NCBI RefSeq assembly: GCF_025639885.1
Contig: NZ_CP106738.1
Span: 3,100,001 to 3,164,000, forward strand
Length of the DNA stretch: 64,000 nt
Origin: Roseovarius pelagicus
GTDB taxonomy: Bacteria > Pseudomonadota > Alphaproteobacteria > Rhodobacterales > Rhodobacteraceae
Direction: 5' to 3'
Shown here: positions 57,066 through 64,000 of the stretch, one piece after another
How the letters are laid out: the number at the start of each line of letters is the position of its first letter
Numbering within the stretch: position 1 is the stretch's first letter
The notes under the pieces: generated by a model
The model's database searches: none
Told to the model about the DNA's origin: nothing
What the model saw: only the letters and a program-made list of their open reading frames with translations
Translations under genes and position numbers: made by a program

Positions 57066-57833
57066 ATGTCTACGACCTTTCGCCATCCCGATATCCTGGA
57101 GATTGCCCGCCGCGACGGTCGTGTGACTGTGGACGGGTTGGCCGAAAGGTTCGGGGTTACATCACAGACCATCCGGCGCGACCTGACCAACCTTACTCGC
57201 TCTGGGGTACTGGAGCGGGTTCACGGTGGGGCTGTTCTGGCCTCGGGTCTCACGAATATGGAGTACGAGGCGCGCAGACGGCTGAACGCGGCTGGAAAAC
57301 AGGCGATCGGGCAGGCGGCAGCGGCGCACATTCCAGACGGTGCATCTGTGTTTCTGGATATTGGAACGACATCCGAGGCGGTGGCGCGGGCGCTCAGTGC
57401 GCATCGTGGCCTCTTGGTAGTGACCAACAATCTGCATGTGGCCGAGATTTTACGCGCCAGTGATTGTGGAAGTGTGATTGTTACCGGCGGCGCGTTACGT
57501 GCCGCGGACAATGGGCTGGTCGGTCCGTTGACAGTACAGAGCATCGACAATTTCCGTTTCGATTGCGCGGTACTTGCGTGCTCGGCAGTGGACGAGATGG
57601 GCGATCTCTTGGATTTTGATTTGCAAGAAGTGCAGGTAGGGCAGGCGTTGTTGCGTCGCGCGCACGAGGTCATTTTGGTGGCCGATCAGTCAAAATTCTG
57701 TCGCAGCGCACCGGTGCGCATTGCAGGATTGGCGGATGTCGGGCGCGTCATCAGCGATTCGCCGTTACCGGCGGCGTTGGCTTCTCTGTGCGCGCGCAGC
57801 GGGGCCATCATTGAGATTGTGGTGCCGAAATGA
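57066..57833 (+). CDS. glpR: DeoR family regulator of glycerol catabolism
   Basis: A 255-residue DeoR-type repressor. The N-terminal helix-turn-helix is GRVTVDGLAERFGVTSQTIRRD, followed by LTRSGVLERVHGGAVL. The C-terminal sugar-phosphate sensing domain has FLDIGTTSEAVARAL and LVADQSKFCRSAPVRI. The divergent glpD-glpK genes identify it as GlpR, sensing glycerol-3-phosphate. Confidence 0.93.
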   Translation: MSTTFRHPDILEIARRDGRVTVDGLAERFGVTSQTIRRDLTNLTRSGVLERVHGGAVLASGLTNMEYEARRRLNAAGKQAIGQAAAAHIPDGASVFLDIGTTSEAVARALSAHRGLLVVTNNLHVAEILRASDCGSVIVTGGALRAADNGLVGPLTVQSIDNFRFDCAVLACSAVDEMGDLLDFDLQEVQVGQALLRRAHEVILVADQSKFCRSAPVRIAGLADVGRVISDSPLPAALASLCARSGAIIEIVVPK

Positions 57834-58103
57834 CTGGGCTAGCAATCTTTCCCTTACGTCACCATAAGGGCGCAGGAATGCTGCGCTTGCAGTGTCCCGG
57901 GTTGATTGGGGGCTGGAAAACGCGCGATACTAATGAATTAGGTGAACCCGTTGTTTTTATGGGAAAAGGTGATTTTACCCTGACTCTTTTTTATGATCGG
58001 ACCCAAAATTCTGGGTTGGTGGGAATTTGATATTGATAGATTTTTTTATGGATTATCCGCGTATTCTGCGTATTGGGCTGGCGAAGTTTCGAAAGATTGA
58101 GCA

Positions 58104-60062
58104 ATGCTAGACATGAATCTGAACCGGTTGTTGCAACTGAATCGTACGCAAAAACGTGCCGTACAGCTCGGTGCTGATCTTGTCATAATTCTGGTCAGTT
58201 TTGTTTTGGCGATGATCCTGCGGTTGGAAGGCGTGGCCTTTCTGGCGGACGCCGGTGTGTGGCTCGCCATCTTGGCCACAATGCCAATTTCATTGCTGGC
58301 CTTCACATGGCTCGGCTTCTACCGCGCCGTTATCCGTTACATCTATATGTCGGAAAATGCGGCGGGTACGATCCTTGCCGGGGCCGCGATCTCGGCGCTG
58401 TCGCTGCTGGTCATATCTCAGATACTGGGCCTGCCCATTCCGCGCTCCGTTCCCGTGATATATGGCATACTGCTGTTCTTTTTGCTGGGGGCCATGCGCA
58501 TGATCATGCGCGGCCTGTTTCTGCGACCGGTCGTGCGCCGGCGGGCGCCCGTGCTGATCTACGGTGCCGGGAGTGCCGGAAGGCAACTGTTGCGATCCCT
58601 TGAGCAAGGGCGGGAGTATCGGGTGGCCGCCTTCATCGACGATGCCTCGGAATTACAAGGTACGGATATTTGCGGCGTACGAGTATACCACCCGGATGAT
58701 GTCGCCGGGCTGGTCGAGCGCAAGCAGCCCGAGATTATCCTGCTGGCCGTGCCCAGTGCGTCGCGAACACAACGCAAGGGGATTGTTGAGCGGCTCGAAC
58801 GGCTGGCCGTACGGGTACAGACAATCCCGGGTATGGCCGATATTGTCACTGGCCGGGCAAAAGTGAACGAACTGCGCGAAGTCGCAATCGAAGAGTTGCT
58901 GGGGCGGGATCCCGTCCCCGCCATGCCTGCGCTGATGGCAGGCAACATTCGCGGCAAGGTCGTGATGGTGACCGGCGCGGGCGGATCTATCGGTAGCGAG
59001 CTTTGCCGCCAGGTCATCCGCCAGACCCCTAGCATGCTGCTTTTGTGGGAACTTTCAGAGCTTGCGCTCTATACACTTGACCTGGAGTTGCGGGACATTG
59101 TGAAGAATGAAGGACTGGACGTGCCGATCATCCCGCTGATCGGGTCGGTCCAGAACCCGCGTCGAGTGTCTGCGGCGTTGAAACGCTATGGTGTCCAGAC
59201 AATCTATCATGCCGCAGCTTACAAACACGTTCCTCTGGTCGAGCACAACGTTGTTGAGGGGCTGCGCAATAATGTATTTGGTACCAAGACCGTGGCAGAT
59301 GCCGCTATCGATGCTGGTGTCGAGGCGTTTATCCTTGTTTCTACCGACAAGGCTGTTCGCCCGACCAACATAATGGGAGCATCCAAACGGTTGGCCGAAT
59401 TGGTGTGTCAGGCGGCTGCAGAGCGCCAGAGCGACACGATTTTTACAATGGTACGGTTCGGCAATGTCCTTGGTTCTTCGGGTTCTGTCATCCCACGCTT
59501 TCGCAAACAGATTGCCGAAGGAGGACCGGTTACCGTTACCCACCCCGAAATTACCCGGTATTTTATGACAATTCCCGAGGCGGCTCAGCTCGTCATTCAA
59601 GCGGGCGCCATGGGCGAAGGCGGGGACGTCTTCGTGCTCGATATGGGGTGTCCGATCAGGATCGTCGATCTGGCTGAGCGCATTGTACGGCTCAGCGGGC
59701 TCACTTCGTATCGTTTGCCAGAGGGGCAAATGTGTGGGGGGGATGCCTCGGGCGACATTGCGATCGCCTTTAGCGGACTGCGTCCGGGCGAAAAGCTGTA
59801 CGAGGAACTGCTGATCGGAGAACAGGCGGGCGAAACGCGGCATTCACGCATAATGACCGCAAAAGAAGCAAAACTTGCCCCTGAGGCGCTGGATACTTTG
59901 CTGGACCAGTTGCTCGTTGCCTGCCAGAAACAGGATGTCGTGACTCTGCGCAAATTGATCACAGAGGCCCCGACTGGCTACAAACCGGATGCGCAAATCG
60001 TCGATCTTCTGTGGAGCGAGGTGCTAGAGGCGGGTACGCCGGTGCTGCGTGCGGGCGAATAA
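58104..60062 (+). CDS. UDP-sugar 4,6-dehydratase, CapD/FlaA1/WbpM membrane type
   Basis: Makes a 4-keto-6-deoxy sugar nucleotide for O-antigen, capsule or glycoprotein sugars. A 652-residue protein. Four membrane helices come first (ADLVIILVSFVLAMIL and the following). The first Rossmann fold opens with VLIYGAGSAGRQLL and the second, catalytic one with VVMVTGAGGSIGSELCR. NIMGASKRLAEL supplies the lysine of the M-x-x-x-K pattern seen in the membrane members in place of Y-x-x-x-K. The 270 bases before it hold only an AT-rich stretch and a doubtful frame. Confidence 0.93.
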   Translation: MLDMNLNRLLQLNRTQKRAVQLGADLVIILVSFVLAMILRLEGVAFLADAGVWLAILATMPISLLAFTWLGFYRAVIRYIYMSENAAGTILAGAAISALSLLVISQILGLPIPRSVPVIYGILLFFLLGAMRMIMRGLFLRPVVRRRAPVLIYGAGSAGRQLLRSLEQGREYRVAAFIDDASELQGTDICGVRVYHPDDVAGLVERKQPEIILLAVPSASRTQRKGIVERLERLAVRVQTIPGMADIVTGRAKVNELREVAIEELLGRDPVPAMPALMAGNIRGKVVMVTGAGGSIGSELCRQVIRQTPSMLLLWELSELALYTLDLELRDIVKNEGLDVPIIPLIGSVQNPRRVSAALKRYGVQTIYHAAAYKHVPLVEHNVVEGLRNNVFGTKTVADAAIDAGVEAFILVSTDKAVRPTNIMGASKRLAELVCQAAAERQSDTIFTMVRFGNVLGSSGSVIPRFRKQIAEGGPVTVTHPEITRYFMTIPEAAQLVIQAGAMGEGGDVFVLDMGCPIRIVDLAERIVRLSGLTSYRLPEGQMCGGDASGDIAIAFSGLRPGEKLYEELLIGEQAGETRHSRIMTAKEAKLAPEALDTLLDQLLVACQKQDVVTLRKLITEAPTGYKPDAQIVDLLWSEVLEAGTPVLRAGE

Positions 60063-60203
60063 CCATCAGACCCACGTCTTTTCGACTGCCGTGTGATTCT
60101 GCGACCTCCTTTACTGTTTATGTGTTGTGCGCCGTTGCTGTGGTCGGTCATCTGTGGCAAAACATTTGTGAAAGTGCATCGCCCGAACCGAAGAGTTTAG
60201 CCA

Positions 60204-60857
60204 ATGACCGATTTTGCCGCCCGGCGCACCATGATGGTGGATACGCAGATCCGCCCATCCGATGTGACAAAGTTCCCGATTATAGATGCGATGCTCAGTG
60301 TGCCGCGCGAGGCCTTTGTGCCGCGCCGTCTGCGCGAGGCGGCCTATATGGGTGAAAATGTTGATCTGGGCGGCGGGCGCGTGATCCTTGAACCGCGCAC
60401 CTTGGCCAAGATGTTGGACGCGCTCGAAATTCAGGGCGATGAGTTGGTGCTCGATGTGGGCAGTGCGATGGGCTATTCCGCTGCCGTCATGGCGCGGATG
60501 GCGCAGGTGGTCATCGCAGTCGAAGAGAATGCCGAACTTGCGTCAGAAGCACCGGCAGCCCTGATGGAGCATGCTGCCGACAACGTGGTGGTACACGAAG
60601 GCCCGTTGCGCGATGGCGCAGCAGAGCACGGCCCATACGATGTCATCGCGGTGCAGGGGGCGGTGGAACACCTGCCTGAATCGCTGATCGCTCAACTGAA
60701 GGATGGCGGGCGTATCGCCTGCCTCTTTATGGAAGGCGCGCTCGGTGTGGTGCGTATCGGTTACAAAATTGACGGACATATGACGTGGCGGTTCTCTTTT
60801 AACGCGGGTGCGCCTGTTCTCCCAGGTTTTGAGAAGCACGCAGCTTTTACGCTCTGA
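60204..60857 (+). CDS. pcm: Protein-L-isoaspartate O-methyltransferase family protein
   Basis: Methylates isoaspartyl residues for repair of aged proteins. 217 residues. It has the family opening MMVDTQIRPSDVTKFPIIDAM and the post-start VPREAFVP segment, and LVLDVGSAMGYSAAVMA is the SAM loop. It is followed by tolC on the same strand, a usual Roseobacter order. Substrate repair specificity is inferred from family only. Confidence 0.9.
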   Translation: MTDFAARRTMMVDTQIRPSDVTKFPIIDAMLSVPREAFVPRRLREAAYMGENVDLGGGRVILEPRTLAKMLDALEIQGDELVLDVGSAMGYSAAVMARMAQVVIAVEENAELASEAPAALMEHAADNVVVHEGPLRDGAAEHGPYDVIAVQGAVEHLPESLIAQLKDGGRIACLFMEGALGVVRIGYKIDGHMTWRFSFNAGAPVLPGFEKHAAFTL

Positions 60858-60894
60858 CGGCAACGGTCGGAAACAGGGGCAGAGGATGACAGGT

Positions 60895-62355
60895 ATGACA
60901 CTTCGCATTTCTTCACCGGGCCGGTCAGGGGCATGGCTGCGTTTGCCTATGAAACGACTGCGCCCCATGATTTACACGGCTATTCTGGCTATCGCGTTCG
61001 CCCCGCAACAGGCGGCACAGGCTGACACGTTGGCGGATGCGCTGGTCGGGGCCTACAATCACAGCGGGTTGCTGGATCAGAACCGCGCGTTGTTGCGCGC
61101 TGCGGACGAAGACGTGGCTGCAACCGTGGCGGGGCTGCGTCCGATCATCAATTGGTCCACTGATATCACGCGCAGCTTTTCCCGTACCCCTACGGTGCCG
61201 GGGCCGGGCAACACCAATTCCGCCGCGACCAACGCCAATGCGGGCATCACGGCCGAACTGTTGCTCTATGATTTCGGCCGGACCCCCTTGCAGATCAGCG
61301 TTGCAAAGGAAACCGTGCTGGCCACCCGTCAGACGCTGATCGGGATCGAACAGCAGGTGCTGCTACGTGCCGTACGCGCCTATATGAACGTCCAGCGCAA
61401 TACGCGTTTCGTCGCGTTGCGCCAGAGCAACGTACGTGTGATCAGCCAGTCGTTACGTGCCGCGCGTGATCGGTTCGAAGTAGGTGAAGTGACTCGCACC
61501 GACGTTGCGCAGGCCGAGGCTCGCCTTTCATCCGCAGAAAGTGGATTGGCGGCCGCGCAAGGCGATCTGTTGCAGGCAATCGAGGAATACATCGCCGCTG
61601 TGGGTCACAAGCCCGGGCGTCTGACGCAACCGCCGAGCCTGCCAAAGATTACCCGCTCCGTCGATTCGGCCAAGACAGTGGCTGTGCGCTATCATCCTGA
61701 TGTTCTGAAGGTGCAGCATGATGTTGCTGCTGCCGAGTTAAGCATCCTCGTGGCCGATGCAGCGATGAAGCCGCGCGTCACGTTGAACGGAAGCCTTGGC
61801 GTGCGCGAAGAGCTTGGCGGCAGCAGTTTTTCTCGTCAGGGCAGCTTTGGCATTCAGGCAGCAGGACCAATCTATCAAGGCGGCGGGTTGAGCGCGGCAA
61901 GGCGACGCGCCATGGCAATTCGTGATGCTCAACGTGGTCTGTTGCACATCACGTCGCATGCCGTGCGGCAGAATGTCGGTAACGCTTATGCGATTCTGCG
62001 CGCGGCTCAGGCTGTCGCGACATCCAGCAACGATGAGGTCCGCGCAGCGCAGGTAGCGTTTAACGGTGTTCGTGAAGAGGCCAAGCTAGGCGCGCGCACG
62101 ACACTGGATGTTTTGAACGCCGAGCAGGAGCTGCTGAATGCCAAGGCCAATCAGATTTCGGCGCAGGCAGATGTCTATATTGCCGCTTATTCGGTGCTTT
62201 CCTCGATGGGTCAGCTGACAGCCAAAGATCTGAATCTGGCGGTTCAGACCTATGACCCGAGTGCCTATTACAACCTTGTAAAAACGGCACCGGTCCCCAG
62301 CAGTAAGCAGGGTAAACAATTGGATCGTGTACTGCGCTCGCTCGGAAAACAGTAA
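60895..62355 (+). CDS. tolC: TolC family outer membrane channel protein
   Basis: The outer-membrane exit duct of type I secretion and RND efflux. About 486 residues. A signal peptide lies near residues 19-42 (MKRLRPMIYTAILAIAFAPQ, cut after AQA). Two OEP repeats follow, with coiled-coil helices (SLRAARDRFEVGEVTRTDVA; NGVREEAKLGARTTLDVLNA). Start choices are 60886, 60895 and 60949; 60895 has a GAGG site eight bases upstream. Confidence 0.93.
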   Translation: MTLRISSPGRSGAWLRLPMKRLRPMIYTAILAIAFAPQQAAQADTLADALVGAYNHSGLLDQNRALLRAADEDVAATVAGLRPIINWSTDITRSFSRTPTVPGPGNTNSAATNANAGITAELLLYDFGRTPLQISVAKETVLATRQTLIGIEQQVLLRAVRAYMNVQRNTRFVALRQSNVRVISQSLRAARDRFEVGEVTRTDVAQAEARLSSAESGLAAAQGDLLQAIEEYIAAVGHKPGRLTQPPSLPKITRSVDSAKTVAVRYHPDVLKVQHDVAAAELSILVADAAMKPRVTLNGSLGVREELGGSSFSRQGSFGIQAAGPIYQGGGLSAARRRAMAIRDAQRGLLHITSHAVRQNVGNAYAILRAAQAVATSSNDEVRAAQVAFNGVREEAKLGARTTLDVLNAEQELLNAKANQISAQADVYIAAYSVLSSMGQLTAKDLNLAVQTYDPSAYYNLVKTAPVPSSKQGKQLDRVLRSLGKQ

Positions 62356-62424
62356 AACGCGCCCTATCTGTTGTGTGAATGCCGTCCGCCCGGTAAGCTG
62401 TGCTGAGGCAAGAGTGGTAAGAAA

Positions 62425-63513
62425 ATGTCAGATCCCGTAACCAATGTGGAAATCGAGGACGTGCTTTCATCAATTAGAAGGCTGGTCTCGAACGAATCGC
62501 GCGTTGCTGATACCGACTCACACGGTGGTGTCAGCCGGCCCGTTGCCCGCAATAAGGGCGACGCTGAAACATCTGATGTTTCAAAACTGGTTCTGACACC
62601 GTCCTTTCGAGTCGATGAAACGCAACGAGAGGTTCCGCCCGAGCCCGAATCCGAACAGGCGGTGCCCGAGGCAGAAGAACTGCGCGCACCCAAGGAGCGC
62701 ACGGAAGAGGTGCGCGAGAGCGATGAAAACGAGGCGGAGAGCCAACGAACCGATAACGGTCATGCCGATGACCACGATCATCTCGACGTTAATCAGGACG
62801 ATGAAGAATTCGACACTGATGAGGCTTTTGATCGGGCGGAAGAAGATCATAGCACCCGTCTGGATGATGACGAAGCATCCGATTTGGACGAACATGATCA
62901 TACTGTCGCTGTAGAGAACACCGCGCCATCTGACGTTGCGAGCGCCCTGAAAAACCGCGTTGCTGAGTTAGAGCAGGCTGTAGCCGAGCGTTCTGAACAA
63001 TGGGAGCCGGACGGTGCATCAGATGATGACTACGCGGGTGCAGCCGTCGAGCCGCTGCCGTGGGAAGACTATGTGCCAAGCGACACTGGCGGTGACGCGG
63101 ATGGGAACACTCAAAGCGACGCTGCGGCAAAACAATCCGACGCAGCAGAAAGCACCATGCGATCGCGAGGGGCATTCGAAGTCAGCGAAGAGGCAGCATC
63201 GACCACAACCAAACCTTCTCAGGATAGTCTGAATAGCGATGACACCGATACCGCCGAGGATTTTGCAGAGCAGGAACTGCCGCTGCCGGAAGCGGCAGAT
63301 ACAGAAGATCGTTTGGAGGACGACACGGCCAGATTGCTTGGCCTTGATGAGGACTCCGATGCAATCCTTGATGAAGATGCGCTGCGTGAACTGGTGACTG
63401 AAATCGTCCGCCAAGAGCTGCAAGGCGGTCTGGGTGAGCGGATCACGCGTAACGTGCGCAAACTTGTCCGCCGAGAAATACATCGCGCGCTAGCCAGCCA
63501 AGAGCTGGAGTAG
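62425..63513 (+). CDS. Acidic PopZ-like protein (DUF2497-like ends, disordered middle)
   Basis: A 362-residue protein of unusual composition. A short N-terminal helix (VTNVEIEDVLSSIRRLVSNE) resembles the first motif of PopZ/DUF2497. A long linker (about residues 25-300) is rich in aspartate and glutamate, with low complexity. The C-terminal 60 residues are helical and basic (DEDALRELVTEIVRQEL, ITRNVRKLVRREIHRAL), as in the oligomerising tail of PopZ. The layout fits a pole-organising scaffold. Function is inferred from the shape and end motifs only. Confidence 0.65.
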   Translation: MSDPVTNVEIEDVLSSIRRLVSNESRVADTDSHGGVSRPVARNKGDAETSDVSKLVLTPSFRVDETQREVPPEPESEQAVPEAEELRAPKERTEEVRESDENEAESQRTDNGHADDHDHLDVNQDDEEFDTDEAFDRAEEDHSTRLDDDEASDLDEHDHTVAVENTAPSDVASALKNRVAELEQAVAERSEQWEPDGASDDDYAGAAVEPLPWEDYVPSDTGGDADGNTQSDAAAKQSDAAESTMRSRGAFEVSEEAASTTTKPSQDSLNSDDTDTAEDFAEQELPLPEAADTEDRLEDDTARLLGLDEDSDAILDEDALRELVTEIVRQELQGGLGERITRNVRKLVRREIHRALASQELE

Positions 63514-63591
63514 GCACGCAGAGCTGATCGCAGAGACTTGCGCTATTTACGGTTGAATTGACAAAGCGCCGCACGTTGTTGCTGGGTTCAC

Positions 63592-64000
63592 TCAATTACC
63601 GACGGGGTTTGGATCCTGCGCGAGGCTAAGCAATAGGTCAATATCCATATGCCGTTCCAAGTGCGCGGCCAGAGCATCCAGGGTCTCTTCGACGCTGGTA
63701 TCGTAGGCTGTATCAGAAGCCGCCCCAAACCCGGCGAGGTAGGCTGCGCGGAACGGATCTGAAGCGAAAAGCCCGTGCAGGTAACAGCCGCGTATGTGTC
63801 CGCTGGGGGTCGCGGCGCCCATGGGTTCTCCTGCCACATCCAGCCAAGCGCGTACGCAATCCGGCCCGTCGGTCTGACCGATGTGAATCTCATATCCCTC
63901 GACTGTCGCGCCGGTGGGTAGGTAAGTGGCGGATGTGCGTGCCAACCGCTTTTCGGGGCGCATTATCGTGGTGACATCTAGCAGTCCCAGTCCGGGCACA
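63592..64000 (-). CDS. cobQ: Cobyric acid synthase, C-terminal fragment (5' end outside window)
   Basis: The glutamine amidotransferase end of CobQ, which amidates adenosyl-cobyrinate a,c-diamide in vitamin B12 synthesis. The visible 136 residues start in GLGLLDVTTIMRPEKRL and include the family stretch GYEIHIGQTDGPD and the class I amidotransferase histidine region GHIRGCYLHGLFASD. The frame is open at base 64000. It converges on the PopZ-like gene. Confidence 0.93.
   Translation of the reverse strand, partial: VPGLGLLDVTTIMRPEKRLARTSATYLPTGATVEGYEIHIGQTDGPDCVRAWLDVAGEPMGAATPSGHIRGCYLHGLFASDPFRAAYLAGFGAASDTAYDTSVEETLDALAAHLERHMDIDLLLSLAQDPNPVGN

Noticed and set aside
57830..58030. 66-codon frame overlapping the glpR stop by ATGA
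   Set aside because: No recognisable family, no domain and an abrupt composition; it lies in an AT-rich spacer. The overlap alone is not enough to support a gene.

Overview
The window reads as ordinary chromosome of a marine alphaproteobacterium of the Roseobacter group (Rhodobacteraceae). This rests on recognised families and familiar local gene orders: DUF3576/leuS/lptE/holA, gpsA/tsaD/hemD/mitofilin-like/hemY, hemE divergent from hemC, azlCD divergent from an Lrp-type regulator, an HvrA-type H-NS protein, and an isoaspartyl methyltransferase followed by TolC and an acidic PopZ-like protein. No insertion sequence, prophage, CRISPR array, rRNA or intact tRNA was found.

Layout. 1-12.5 kb: end of an MFS transporter, asd, a DUF4139 protein, beta-carbonic anhydrase, a leucyl aminopeptidase overlapping an NlpC/P60 hydrolase, a methyltransferase, LysE exporter, DUF2794, an I78-type inhibitor, glutathione-dependent formaldehyde dehydrogenase, a YghU-type GST and azlCD. 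12.6-24.4 kb: Lrp regulator, NYN/LOTUS protein, dapA, a frameshifted soluble lytic transglycosylase, a DMT transporter, the two halves of MnmC as separate divergent genes, an L,D-transpeptidase-like protein, an H-NS-like gene behind an AT-rich leader, YggS, DUF3576, GNAT and a glycosyltransferase. 24.5-36 kb: leuS-lptE-holA-hydrolase, GFA protein, GST, flavoprotein, MscS channel, hemE/hemC and an RluA-type pseudouridine synthase. 36-43 kb: a minus-strand group with a kinase-like/adenylate-domain fusion, a GT11 and a GT25 glycosyltransferase and an aldehyde dehydrogenase, then a peroxiredoxin, a small orphan transcription unit with its own terminator, DUF1761 and a decayed secreted-protein gene. 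43-50 kb: EVE, YciI, gpsA, tsaD and hemD-mitofilin-like-hemY, then a LacI-family regulator. 50-64 kb: YHS protein, methyltransferase-like protein, DMT transporter, glycerol catabolism (glpR divergent from glpD-glpK plus a GT2), a CapD/FlaA1-type sugar dehydratase, Pcm, TolC, the PopZ-like protein and the 3' end of cobQ.

How the genes work together. Haem synthesis is represented by hemE, hemC, hemD and hemY. Glycerol is phosphorylated by GlpK, oxidised by GlpD and controlled by GlpR, and GpsA supplies glycerol-3-phosphate for lipids. Envelope work is spread through the window: LptE, TolC, Slt, NlpC/P60, YkuD and several glycosyltransferases. Detoxification is covered by formaldehyde dehydrogenase, a GFA protein, two GSTs and a 1-Cys peroxiredoxin.

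No clearly new defence or biosynthetic system is visible. The least explained items are the kinase/acyl-CoA-synthetase-tail fusion beside two glycosyltransferases (36.1-38.8 kb), the orphan small transcription unit at 41.1-41.3 kb, the G7 frameshift in slt, the pseudogene at 41.9-42.3 kb and the PopZ-like protein at 62.4-63.5 kb.
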